A DNA stretch of 64,000 nt from Haemophilus seminalis (GTDB lineage: Bacteria > Pseudomonadota > Gammaproteobacteria > Enterobacterales > Pasteurellaceae), in the NCBI RefSeq assembly GCF_006384255.1, contig NZ_VCED01000001.1, forward strand, positions 248,001 to 312,000, in the 5' to 3' direction. Of the stretch, positions 42,123 to 50,790 are shown piece by piece; position 1 is the first letter of the stretch, and every line of letters starts with the position of its first letter. A model generated the notes under the pieces. The model was not told the DNA's origin. It saw only the letters and a program-made list of their open reading frames with translations, and ran no database searches. The position numbers were made by a program, and so were the translations under genes.

Positions 42123-43793
42123 ATGTCAACGCAATTTGTTTATACGATGCATCGTGTCGGTAAAGTGGTGCCGCCGAAGCGTCATATTTTGAAAGATATT
42201 TCTTTAAGCTTCTTCCCTGGTGCAAAAATTGGGGTTCTAGGCTTAAATGGTGCGGGTAAATCAACCCTTTTACGAATTATGGCGGGCGTAGATAAAGAAT
42301 TTGAAGGGGAAGCTCGTCCACAACCTGGTATTAAAATCGGTTATCTTCCACAAGAACCAAAATTAGAACCGCAACAAACCGTGCGTGAAGCGGTGGAAGA
42401 AGCGGTTTCTGAAGTAAAAAATGCACTGACTCGTTTAGATGAAGTGTATGCGCTTTATGCGGATCCCGATGCGGATTTTGATAAATTAGCGGCAGAACAA
42501 GCGAGCCTTGAAGCCATTATTCAAGCGCATGATGGGCATAATTTAGATAACCAATTAGAGCGTGCAGCAGATGCGTTACGCTTGCCAGACTGGGATGCCA
42601 AAATCGAACATTTATCTGGTGGTGAGCGTCGTCGTGTCGCACTTTGCCGCTTATTGCTTGAAAAACCAGATATGTTGTTGTTAGATGAGCCAACCAACCA
42701 CTTAGATGCGGAATCGGTGGCATGGTTAGAGCGTTTCTTACATGACTACGAGGGCACTGTTGTCGCAATTACCCACGACCGTTATTTCTTAGATAACGTA
42801 GCAGGATGGATCTTAGAGCTTGACCGCGGTGAGGGTATTCCTTGGGAAGGTAACTATTCTTCTTGGTTAGAGCAAAAAGAGAAACGTTTAGAGCAAGAAC
42901 AAGCAGCTGAAAACGCGCGTCAAAAATCTATTGCGAAAGAGTTAGAATGGGTGCGTCAAAATCCAAAAGGTCGTCAAGCGAAAAGCAAAGCACGTATGGC
43001 TCGATTTGATGAATTGAATTCTGGCGAATATCAAAAACGAAACGAGACTAACGAACTCTTTATTCCACCTGGTCCACGCTTAGGTGATAAAGTGATTGAA
43101 GTGCAAAACTTAACCAAGTCTTATGGCGACCGCACTTTAATTGATGATTTATCATTTAGTATTCCAAAAGGTGCAATCGTTGGGATTATCGGGGCAAATG
43201 GTGCGGGTAAATCAACCTTATTCCGTATGTTGTCAGGTCAAGAACAACCAGATTCAGGTTCTGTAACCATGGGTGAAACCGTTGTGCTTGCTTCGGTGGA
43301 TCAGTTCCGTGATTCAATGGATGATAAGAAAACTGTGTGGGAAGAAGTCTCTAACGGACAAGATATTCTCACTATCGGTAACTTTGAAATTCCAAGCCGT
43401 GCGTATGTTGGACGCTTCAACTTTAAAGGCGTGGATCAACAAAAACGTGTGGGCGAATTATCAGGTGGGGAACGTGGTCGTTTACACTTGGCGAAACTTT
43501 TACAACGTGGCGGAAACGTCCTGTTATTGGACGAACCGACCAATGATTTAGACGTTGAAACCTTGCGTGCCTTAGAAAATGCGATTTTAGAATTCCCAGG
43601 CTGTGCAATGGTGATTTCCCATGACCGTTGGTTCTTAGACCGTATCGCAACGCATATTTTAGATTACGGTGACGAAGGTAAAGTCACGTTCTATGAAGGT
43701 AACTTCTCAGACTACGAAGAGTGGAAAAAGAAAACTTTAGGCGATGCAGCAACCCAGCCACATCGTATTAAATATAAACGTATTGCGAAGTAA
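42123..43793 (+). CDS. ettA: energy-dependent translational throttle protein EttA
   Basis: Encodes 556 residues, an ABC-F protein with two ATPase domains and no membrane part: Walker A GLNGAGKST and GANGAGKST, signatures LSGGERRRVAL and LSGGERGRLHL, Walker B LLLDEPTNHLD and LLLDEPTNDLD. The basic arm/linker (KGRQAKSKARMARFDEL) is typical of EttA. It binds the ribosomal E site and gates entry into elongation in response to ADP/ATP. An inverted uptake-signal terminator follows. Confidence 0.96.
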   Translation: MSTQFVYTMHRVGKVVPPKRHILKDISLSFFPGAKIGVLGLNGAGKSTLLRIMAGVDKEFEGEARPQPGIKIGYLPQEPKLEPQQTVREAVEEAVSEVKNALTRLDEVYALYADPDADFDKLAAEQASLEAIIQAHDGHNLDNQLERAADALRLPDWDAKIEHLSGGERRRVALCRLLLEKPDMLLLDEPTNHLDAESVAWLERFLHDYEGTVVAITHDRYFLDNVAGWILELDRGEGIPWEGNYSSWLEQKEKRLEQEQAAENARQKSIAKELEWVRQNPKGRQAKSKARMARFDELNSGEYQKRNETNELFIPPGPRLGDKVIEVQNLTKSYGDRTLIDDLSFSIPKGAIVGIIGANGAGKSTLFRMLSGQEQPDSGSVTMGETVVLASVDQFRDSMDDKKTVWEEVSNGQDILTIGNFEIPSRAYVGRFNFKGVDQQKRVGELSGGERGRLHLAKLLQRGGNVLLLDEPTNDLDVETLRALENAILEFPGCAMVISHDRWFLDRIATHILDYGDEGKVTFYEGNFSDYEEWKKKTLGDAATQPHRIKYKRIAK

Positions 43794-43803
43794 TTTATAT
43801 TGA

Positions 43804-43834
43804 GAAAGTGCGGTGGATGTTAACCGCACTTTTC
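43804..43834 (+). terminator. inverted uptake-signal terminator after ettA
   Basis: AAGTGCGGT (43806-43814) and ACCGCACTT (43823-43831) face each other, followed by TTCTT. Confidence 0.88.
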
Positions 43835-43854
43835 TTACTTTTTGGGGAGTGATT

Positions 43855-44196
43855 ATGCTCGTTTATTTACATATTTTTTTCGCCTTTTTAAGTTTGGCAC
43901 TGTTAGTAATTCGTGGTGCAATGCAGCTTAATGGCAAAAATTGGCGTTCGATAAAATTATTAAAAATTTTACCGCACTTATCAGATACCTTGCTGATTGT
44001 TTCTGGTGTCGTCATTTTATATCTCTTTGCTTTTGGTATTGAATGGTGGTTGATAGCTAAATTCGCATTACTGATTTTGTATATCCTGTTTGCTGCGAAA
44101 TTTTTCAGTAAAAAAGTTTCTCAACCCAAAAGTATTTTCTTTTGGCTTGCTTGCGTAAGTTTTATTGGTGCGATGTTAATTGCCTACTTAAAATAA
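43855..44196 (+). CDS. SirB2-like inner membrane protein
   Basis: Encodes 113 residues with four predicted membrane helices. LVYLHIFFAFLSLALLVIRG with a His in helix 1 and DTLLIVSGVVIL are typical of the SirB family. ATG at 43855 follows GGGGAG; an in-frame ATG at 43813 lies in the terminator. Function unknown. tmcA begins one base after its stop. An uptake signal at 43971 lies in the coding part. Confidence 0.8.
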   Translation: MLVYLHIFFAFLSLALLVIRGAMQLNGKNWRSIKLLKILPHLSDTLLIVSGVVILYLFAFGIEWWLIAKFALLILYILFAAKFFSKKVSQPKSIFFWLACVSFIGAMLIAYLK

Positions 44197-44197
44197 A

Positions 44198-46033
44198 ATG
44201 ATGTCATCTCGCCATCTTCAAATTTTAATCTGCAAAATTTTGCCGCTTGTACCTGATAACGTATTAATTATCGGTGAAAGCGGCATTGCTTTTTCTAAAG
44301 CAACGAATTTGCTCGGACAAGAATTTGAACATATTTTATTTGATGGACGAAATGGCATTCATCTTGAAGCGCTAGCTATTGCAGCTGGAACACTGAAAAT
44401 GGGCGGTACACTTTGTTTAGTCTTATCCGATTGGGAAAATTTATCTCAGCAGCCTGAACAAGATAGTTTACGTTGGAATGGAAATCAGTCAGCAATCGCC
44501 ACGCCTAATTTTATTGATCATTTCAAACATTGCATTGAACGCTATCATTTCCCTATTTTAAGAGATGAAAGTGCGGTTGAATTTCCTACGGTTTCTTATT
44601 CTAATGCGAATCACAAAAATGCTACGTTAGCGCAACAACAAATTATCGAGACTATTTTAAAGGCCGATCAGGATATTTATTTTCTAACCGCCAAGCGGGG
44701 AAGAGGGAAATCCGCATTATTGGGGATGCTTGCTAACCAAATTCAAGCGCCAGTTTATCTCACCGCCCCGAATAAAAGTACGGTGCATTCGGTTATCGAA
44801 TTTTCAGAAGGAGGAATTGAATTTATCGCTCCCGATGAACTGACTATTCGGTTACAAAATGAACCCGAATTTAGTCAATCGGCTTGGTTGCTCGTAGATG
44901 AAGCAGCGATGATCCCATTGCCATTATTGAAAGAATATTCTCAATATTTTCAACATATTGTCTTCAGCACTACAATTCATAGCTACGAAGGGACGGGGCG
45001 TGGTTTCGAATTAAAATTTAAACGGAAAATTCACCGCACTTTTCAGCATTTTGAGCTTAAACAGCCCCTGCGTTGGCAAGAAAATGATCCGTTAGAACAT
45101 TTTATTGATGATCTTTTGTTGCTAAATGCCGAAGATGATTTTCAGCAATTTCCTTTTCAACCTCATCTCCCTTATCAAATTCGAGAAGCGCAAAAAACAC
45201 ATCATATTGCAGAGTTTTATGGCTTAATGACATTGGCGCATTATCGAACCTCGCCACTTGATCTTCGCCGTTTACTTGATGGGGAAAATCAACGTTTTTA
45301 TTTTGCCGAATATCAACAGAATTTGCTCGGTGCAATTTGGGCATTAGAAGAAGGAAATATGGCTGATGATGAGTTGATTATTCAAATTCAACAAGGCAAA
45401 CGCCGCCCAAAAGGGAATCTTGTTCCACAGGCATTATGTTTCCATGAAAATTTATCTGAAGCCTGTAAATTACGATCTTTACGTATTTCTCGTATCGCGG
45501 TTCAGCCAAATTGGCAAAAACAGGGTATTGGTCAAAATCTAATGAAATTTATGGAAAATTCAGAAGTAGATTTTCTTTCGGTGAGTTTTGGCTACACTGA
45601 CGAACTGGCAAAATTTTGGCAAAAGTGCGGTTTTGTTTTGGTGCATTTAGGTGAGCATCAAGAAGCGAGTAGTGGTTGTTATTCAGCGATTGCCCTTAAA
45701 GGTATTTCCAAAGAAGGCTTGGCTTTAGTTGATACTGCGCACAAACAATTTCAGCGTAATATCCTTTTATCTTTTCATTCGTTCGCAATAAATTTTCAGC
45801 AAAATCAGCTTGATTGGAAGCTTGATGAGTTTGATTGGCTGAGCTTAAAAAACTTCGCTAATTTTCACCGCACTTTATTTTCGAGCATTCCTGCGATAAG
45901 GCGTTTATTAAAATTAGCGGGCAAAGAAAATTTTCCATTAATTTCTGCTTATTTAACAAAAAAACAACTTCCTATTAACAAGAGGAAAGGCGTAGAATGT
46001 TTGCGTTTAGAAATTAAACAATACTTAGAATGA
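44198..46033 (+). CDS. tmcA: tRNA(Met) cytidine acetyltransferase TmcA
   Basis: Encodes 611 residues: a short N-terminal domain (DUF1726 type), a helicase-like ATPase (AKRGRGKSALLGMLA, LVDEAAMIPLPLL), a GNAT domain (ISRIAVQPNWQKQGIGQNLMKF) and a C-terminal tRNA-binding part. It acetylates C34 of elongator tRNA-Met. Five uptake signals lie within it (44569, 45033, 45623, 45867 and the near copy at 44778 with one change), the densest cluster in the window. Confidence 0.95.
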   Translation: MMSSRHLQILICKILPLVPDNVLIIGESGIAFSKATNLLGQEFEHILFDGRNGIHLEALAIAAGTLKMGGTLCLVLSDWENLSQQPEQDSLRWNGNQSAIATPNFIDHFKHCIERYHFPILRDESAVEFPTVSYSNANHKNATLAQQQIIETILKADQDIYFLTAKRGRGKSALLGMLANQIQAPVYLTAPNKSTVHSVIEFSEGGIEFIAPDELTIRLQNEPEFSQSAWLLVDEAAMIPLPLLKEYSQYFQHIVFSTTIHSYEGTGRGFELKFKRKIHRTFQHFELKQPLRWQENDPLEHFIDDLLLLNAEDDFQQFPFQPHLPYQIREAQKTHHIAEFYGLMTLAHYRTSPLDLRRLLDGENQRFYFAEYQQNLLGAIWALEEGNMADDELIIQIQQGKRRPKGNLVPQALCFHENLSEACKLRSLRISRIAVQPNWQKQGIGQNLMKFMENSEVDFLSVSFGYTDELAKFWQKCGFVLVHLGEHQEASSGCYSAIALKGISKEGLALVDTAHKQFQRNILLSFHSFAINFQQNQLDWKLDEFDWLSLKNFANFHRTLFSSIPAIRRLLKLAGKENFPLISAYLTKKQLPINKRKGVECLRLEIKQYLE

Positions 46034-46041
46034 GGAACTTT

Positions 46042-46215
46042 ATGACAGAACAAATCTCAAAACCAAAAGGCTGGTTTAAACGTGCACTTGAAAAATATGA
46101 TAATTTCATTAAAGAATGGGGATTAGATCAACCTAATTGTAGCTGCGTGCCTATGTCAGCGAAAGAAGATGAAAATGGGAATTTGAAGAAAACAGAAGAT
46201 AAATTTAATCAGTAA
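46042..46215 (+). CDS. small conserved cytosolic protein (57 residues)
   Basis: Starts MTEQISKPKGWFKRALEKYD; ATG at 46042 follows GAGG by 7 bases. It has an amphipathic N-terminal helix, a CSC motif (PNCSCVPM) and a charged tail. It resembles the short DUF5363-type proteins found in this genus next to tmcA. Function unknown. Probably co-transcribed with tmcA. Confidence 0.65.
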   Translation: MTEQISKPKGWFKRALEKYDNFIKEWGLDQPNCSCVPMSAKEDENGNLKKTEDKFNQ

Positions 46216-46294
46216 ATACCTTTTTATATACGGCGAATCACTTGAAATGATTAGTTATTTTTTATATTTGCTACTTTCTTTGTATATTAAAATT

Positions 46295-46316
46295 GATATA
46301 TAATAAATTATATATC
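46295..46316. promoter_or_regulatory. ModE-like operator before modA
   Basis: A perfect inverted repeat GATATATAAT-AA-ATTATATATC. Read on the minus strand it is CGATATAT-N8-ATATATCA, close to the E. coli modA operator CGTTATAT-N8-ACATAACG. It ends 21 bases before the modA ATG. Confidence 0.6.
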
Positions 46317-46337
46317 GATAATCGTAGGAGATGATTC

Positions 46338-47102
46338 ATGAAAAAATTAACTAAAATTTCAACCGCACTTTTAATCGCCGGATTAGGATTTTCTTTTGCA
46401 GCATCCGCTAAAGTGACTGTATTTGCAGCGGCTTCAATGACAGATGCTTTACAACAAGTTGCAAAAGATTACGCAAAACAAAATCCGAAAAATGAAGTTG
46501 TATTTTCTTTCGCTTCTTCTTCAACTTTAGCAAAACAAGTTGAAGAAGGTGCGCCAGCGGATATTTTTGTATCTGCAAGCAATAAATGGATGAAATATCT
46601 TTCTGAAAAAGATTTAACCGTGAAAGAAACCGAAAAAGTGTTAGTAGGCAATGATTTAGTCTTAATCGCACCAGCAAAAAGTGCGGTAAATTCTTTGGAT
46701 ATTGCAAAAGGCGAATGGATTAATGCATTAAAAGATAGCTATTTATCTGTTGGCGATCCTGCGCACGTGCCTGCTGGTCAATACGCAGAAGAAGCATTAA
46801 CCAAATTAAATTTATGGGATAAAGTGCAAGAGCGTTTAGCGCGTGCAAAAGATGTGCGTGGCGCATTAGCTTTAGTTGAACGTGCAGAAGCACCTTACGG
46901 TATTGTGTACAGCACTGATGCAAAAATTAGTCAACAAGTTAAAACGGTTGCAGTGTTCCCTGCAGATAGCCATAAACCGGTTGTTTACCCCGTTTCTATT
47001 TTGAAAGATCATGATAATACGGATTCTCGTGACTTCTTGAAATATTTAGAATCAGATGCTGCGAAGAAAGTGCTTGTAGGGTATGGTTTCTCAGCAAAAT
47101 AA
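46338..47102 (+). CDS. modA: molybdate-binding periplasmic protein ModA
   Basis: Encodes 254 residues. The signal peptide ends near FAASA; KVTVFAAASMTDALQQ and FSFASSSTLAKQVEEGAPAD are the oxyanion-binding family motifs. It captures molybdate for the ModBC importer; molybdenum is needed for the formate dehydrogenase of this window. AGGAG precedes the ATG. An uptake signal at 46362 lies inside the signal peptide (STALLI). Confidence 0.95.
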   Translation: MKKLTKISTALLIAGLGFSFAASAKVTVFAAASMTDALQQVAKDYAKQNPKNEVVFSFASSSTLAKQVEEGAPADIFVSASNKWMKYLSEKDLTVKETEKVLVGNDLVLIAPAKSAVNSLDIAKGEWINALKDSYLSVGDPAHVPAGQYAEEALTKLNLWDKVQERLARAKDVRGALALVERAEAPYGIVYSTDAKISQQVKTVAVFPADSHKPVVYPVSILKDHDNTDSRDFLKYLESDAAKKVLVGYGFSAK

Positions 47103-47123
47103 GATAGAATCTTAATAGTCATG

Positions 47124-47150
47124 AAGGGCGGATATTTCTGCCCTTTTGTT
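47124..47150 (+). terminator. hairpin between modA and modB
   Basis: AAGGGC pairs with GCCCTT around a 10-base loop, then TTG-TT. Weak; it may give more ModA than ModB/C. Confidence 0.55.
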
Positions 47151-47235
47151 ATTATAGAGCATCTTACCTCTCATCAATGCGGGATATTCTCATAAAAAGG
47201 GGTTTAAAGAGAGGCTATTTGTATAAGGATTCATT

Positions 47236-47964
47236 TTGCTTACCCAATTTTTTTCATTTTTCAATCTGACTCCAATGGAAATCTCAGCGATTAATTTAAG
47301 CCTGAGTGTTGCGGTCAGTTCCATGCTTTGGAGTTTGCCTTTAGCCATTTTTGTTGCGTGGCTTTTAGCGCGCAAAAACTTCTATGGCAAATCCCTGATT
47401 ACTGGCGTGATTCATTTGCCTTTAGTGTTGCCACCTGTGGTTATCGGTTATCTATTGCTTGTGGCAATGGGGCGTAATGGTTTCATTGGCAAGTATTTAT
47501 ATCAGTGGTTTGGCTTATCTTTTGGTTTTAGTTGGAAAGGAGCGGTGCTTTCCTCTGCAGTGGTTGCCTTTCCATTGGTTGTTCGCGCGATTCGACTTTC
47601 TTTAGAAAATATTGATATTAAATTGGAGCAAGCAGCACAAACACTCGGTGCTTCTGCTTGGCGTGTATTTTTTACAATAACCTTGCCGCTTTCTTTACCA
47701 GGGGTTTTAGCTGGGATGGTGCTTGGTTTTGCTCGATCATTGGGGGAATTTGGTGCGACCATTACGTTTGTGTCGAACATTGCAGGAGAAACTCAAACGA
47801 TTCCCCTTGCGATGTATTCTTTTATTCAAACACCGGGAGCAGAAGAACAAACCGCTCGCTTATGTTTATTTGCTATCATTCTTTCATTGATTTCTTTGCT
47901 ATTGTCAGAGTGGTTGAGCAAGCGAATGCAGAAAAAATTAGGACAAGGAAATGTTGCAGATTAA
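47236..47964 (+). CDS. modB: molybdate ABC transporter permease ModB
   Basis: Encodes 242 residues, about five membrane helices, with the EAA loop [28 protein letters not shown] keep the TTG start at 47236, which has AAGGA 6 bases upstream and fits the family N-terminus; an ATG at 47275 has no ribosome site. It overlaps modC by 14 bases. Confidence 0.92.
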   Translation: MLTQFFSFFNLTPMEISAINLSLSVAVSSMLWSLPLAIFVAWLLARKNFYGKSLITGVIHLPLVLPPVVIGYLLLVAMGRNGFIGKYLYQWFGLSFGFSWKGAVLSSAVVAFPLVVRAIRLSLENIDIKLEQAAQTLGASAWRVFFTITLPLSLPGVLAGMVLGFARSLGEFGATITFVSNIAGETQTIPLAMYSFIQTPGAEEQTARLCLFAIILSLISLLLSEWLSKRMQKKLGQGNVAD

Positions 47965-49006
47965 TGTGAAAAAACAGCTCGGGCAACTTGCCTTGCAAGC
48001 GAATATACAAGTGCCAGATCAAGGTGTAACCGCCATTTTCGGTTTGTCTGGATCAGGCAAAACATCGTTGATTAATCTCGTCAGTGGCTTGATACAACCA
48101 GAGGAAGGATTCATCCGTTTAAATGACCGCACTTTAGTGGATAGGGAAACCCAAGAATCATTGCCGACCCACTTGCGTAAAATTGGCTATGTGTTCCAAG
48201 ATGCGCGTTTATTTCCTCACTACACAGTGAAAGGAAATTTGCGCTATGGCATGAAAAATGTCTCACAAGATGATTTTAATTATATTGTCGATCTTCTCGG
48301 TATTACTCATTTATTAAAGCGTTATCCCCTCACGCTTTCCGGTGGTGAAAAGCAGCGTGTCGCAATCGGTCGAGCACTGTTGTCAGAACCCGACATTTTA
48401 CTGATGGACGAACCACTTTCTGCCCTTGATGTTCCCCGCAAACGCGAGCTAATGCAATATTTGGAACGTCTTTCTAAAGAAATTAATATCCCGATTTTAT
48501 ATGTTACACATAGCTTGGACGAACTGTTGCGTCTAGCTGATCGCGTTGTGCTGATGGAAAATGGCATTGTAAAAGCCTATGACAGCGTAGAAAAAATTTG
48601 GAATAGTCCTATTTTTGCCCCTTGGAAAGGAGAAAGCGAACAGAGTAGTGTACTTGCCTTGCCCGTTTATTTGCATAATCCACCTTATAAAATGACCGCA
48701 CTTTCGTTAGGCGAACAAGCGCTTTGGATTCATCAAGTGCCCGCGAATGTAGGCGAGCGAGTGCGAGTTTGTATTTATAGTTCAGATGTTTCTATCACAC
48801 TGCAAAAGCCAAAACAAACAAGCATTCGTAATATTTTACGTGGCCAAGTTGCACAAATTGAGATACAAGATTCTCGAGTGGATCTTGCCGTATTAGTGGA
48901 AGGGAATAAGATTTGGGCAAGTATCAGTAAGTGGGCGCAAAATGAACTGCGTTTTTCTGTTGGGCAAGATGTTTATGTTCAAATTAAAGCTGTGTCGGTG
49001 ATGTGA
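47951..49006 (+). CDS. modC: molybdate ABC transporter ATPase ModC
   Basis: Encodes 351 residues. Walker [10 protein letters not shown], signature [15 protein letters not shown], Walker [12 protein letters not shown]; a C-terminal TOBE (MOP) domain follows that binds oxyanion. Uptake signals at 48125 and 48695 encode DRTLV and MTALS. Last gene of modABC. Confidence 0.95.
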   Translation: MLQINVKKQLGQLALQANIQVPDQGVTAIFGLSGSGKTSLINLVSGLIQPEEGFIRLNDRTLVDRETQESLPTHLRKIGYVFQDARLFPHYTVKGNLRYGMKNVSQDDFNYIVDLLGITHLLKRYPLTLSGGEKQRVAIGRALLSEPDILLMDEPLSALDVPRKRELMQYLERLSKEINIPILYVTHSLDELLRLADRVVLMENGIVKAYDSVEKIWNSPIFAPWKGESEQSSVLALPVYLHNPPYKMTALSLGEQALWIHQVPANVGERVRVCIYSSDVSITLQKPKQTSIRNILRGQVAQIEIQDSRVDLAVLVEGNKIWASISKWAQNELRFSVGQDVYVQIKAVSVM

Positions 49007-49339
49007 GCATCATATTTTAATGATTGCTGAATTTTATTGATAGGTTTTGGTCGTAGTGGATATCCATCATTTTACAGATTTGTTAGATGTTGCTTAATTC
49101 TTCGGATAAGTTTAATAAGCAGGATTTCTGTTAAACGAGGGATTGTTAGAATAGAACATGAGAGTTTCTTTTCTGTTTAGATTGATTTTTATACTCATAT
49201 TCTAAACGGGAAACTCTCATTTTTTATTGTAGTTTGTCAGATTAGGTCTGTTCTTCTACAACTAGACTTAAAATGGCTTAGTTTAGGACAATAGAAGTCA
49301 GTATTTAATTGATTAACTGGCCAATTGTTGAGATGAATT
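49007..49339. other. 333-bp intergenic region between modC and slam
   Basis: It contains the modC terminator (49158-49226). The rest is AT-rich. On the minus strand just beyond the slam stop a 40-codon open stretch without a start (ending near 49237) could be the decayed tail of another gene, but I cannot name it. Confidence 0.4.
49158..49226. terminator. long terminator between modC and slam
   Basis: Two stacked stems: ATGAGAGTTTC (49158-49168) with GAAACTCTCAT (49210-49220), and GTTTAGA (49175-49181) with TCTAAAC (49201-49207), then TTTTTT. Confidence 0.85.
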
Positions 49340-50740
49340 CTAAAAGCTTTTCTCAAAATTTAGATAAACCCTATTTCTATTATAAGAATACAATGTATTA
49401 AGATTAGATTTTACTTTATGATGGTTAAAAGTAATTTTAGGTGTAATTCCTATAAAATGTAAATTTCTGTGCCAAATCGTTAAAGAAAAATCTTTTTCTT
49501 TATCTTTTCTAATTGTTTGAAATAAAGAATGCATACCTTCAAATTTTCTTTTTCCATAACTAAGTTGAATACGACTAGATATTCCCCCCCACCATTCTTG
49601 CCCCCAGCCAATTCGTGTAGTTACACGATTTGATGAAAAAGAGCGTGTGGCTAAATTTTCCTGTAATCTATCAACCCCCATATATAGATAACTGCGAGAA
49701 TTAAATGCATAAAGTAGAGTAGTTGAGCTTAATAAATTATTTCCATCAATAATTTTATTTTCCCCTTTATGCTTTAATTGTCCAAATTCAGCTGCAAAAG
49801 TGAATTGCCAATTTGGTGTTATCCAATGTTGAAATTCATTTCTAATGCCATAACCATAGTTATATTTATGACCTGCAAACCAACGTCTTTCGTAAAAAGG
49901 TAATAAATTCCATTTTGTTTTAGCGTTTTGATATTGATATCCAAAACTTGTGCGATTTTGAATATCATCAAAATCATGATGATCCCAATAAGATTTGCCA
50001 TTAAGGTTATTTTCGAAGTAAAGAGAGTGATTACTTATCACATGAATATTTTTAGAAAGATTTACCTGATAGCCAACACCATTTGCTTTTTTGGGTAGAT
50101 CATCTGCTGATTTCTTAAATGGTATATTTCCTAAATAAATGTAGTCTTCACTCGATGCATTATTTATATTACTTTCGTTAAGATAAGTTAATCCAAAATC
50201 AACCTGCCAATCTGATCTTTTTTGAATTGCTAGAATATATGAACTAACTAATCCTTTAATATCTTTTGGTAATTCTTCTGAATTTAGTTTCCTAAATTGG
50301 TCTAATGCTGCTTCATTCTGTTGATCTTCAAATAATACTTGTGCTAAACGTAATCTAACAGGATGAAATTGTGGATATTGAGCAATAATTTTCCGATATA
50401 AATCAATGGCTAAAGAGTATTTCCCTTCGAGTGAGTAAATAATTGCTTGGGAATAATTCAATAAAATTAAGTCAGGATTTTGCGTTTTTTGATAAATACG
50501 ATTTAGTTCGGATAATAGATGAAACTGCCTAGTATCAATAGCTCGATTTATCATTTTCCTAATAATTTGAGGAGAATGAATAAGTTCTTCAGTAAGTTGT
50601 AATTTATCTTGTATCGTAGGAGATAAAGTCTCCCCCGATTTTGTTTTAGACGATTGAATAGCTTCGCTAGACTTTAACTCTATCTCTGGTAAAGCCGATG
50701 TATTGATTGAAACAAATAGTAAAAATGTAAATTTCTTCAT
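49340..50740 (-). CDS. Slam-family surface lipoprotein translocator
   Basis: Encodes 466 residues. A signal peptide (MKKFTFLLFVSINTSA) is followed by a TPR-type helical domain (about residues 85-190, with KYSLAIDLYRKIIAQYPQFHPVRLRLAQ) and a C-terminal beta-barrel of about 270 residues ending in Phe. This TPR plus DUF560 barrel layout is that of Slam proteins, which move TbpB-like lipoproteins to the outer leaflet in Neisseria, Moraxella and Haemophilus. No Shine-Dalgarno is visible before the ATG. A run of seven G (plus-strand C at 49584-49590) lies in the barrel coding part. It follows the lipoprotein gene in the same direction, which is probably its cargo. Confidence 0.85.
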   Translation of the reverse strand: MKKFTFLLFVSINTSALPEIELKSSEAIQSSKTKSGETLSPTIQDKLQLTEELIHSPQIIRKMINRAIDTRQFHLLSELNRIYQKTQNPDLILLNYSQAIIYSLEGKYSLAIDLYRKIIAQYPQFHPVRLRLAQVLFEDQQNEAALDQFRKLNSEELPKDIKGLVSSYILAIQKRSDWQVDFGLTYLNESNINNASSEDYIYLGNIPFKKSADDLPKKANGVGYQVNLSKNIHVISNHSLYFENNLNGKSYWDHHDFDDIQNRTSFGYQYQNAKTKWNLLPFYERRWFAGHKYNYGYGIRNEFQHWITPNWQFTFAAEFGQLKHKGENKIIDGNNLLSSTTLLYAFNSRSYLYMGVDRLQENLATRSFSSNRVTTRIGWGQEWWGGISSRIQLSYGKRKFEGMHSLFQTIRKDKEKDFSLTIWHRNLHFIGITPKITFNHHKVKSNLNTLYSYNRNRVYLNFEKSF

Positions 50741-50757
50741 GATATTTATAAAATAAG

Positions 50758-50784
50758 TATCCCAAAGTAAGTTACTTTGGGATA
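50758..50784 (-). other. perfect hairpin between lipoprotein and slam genes
   Basis: TATCCCAAAGTAA (50758-50770), one central base, TTACTTTGGGATA (50772-50784). On the transcribed strand CTTATTTTATAA follows, only moderately T-rich, so partial termination or mRNA stabilisation is likely. Confidence 0.75.
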
Positions 50785-50790
50785 TGGTTA

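Noticed and set aside
49221-49339. Possible tail of a transposase or other gene beyond slam
   Set aside because: An open stretch without start or motif; I cannot match it to any family.
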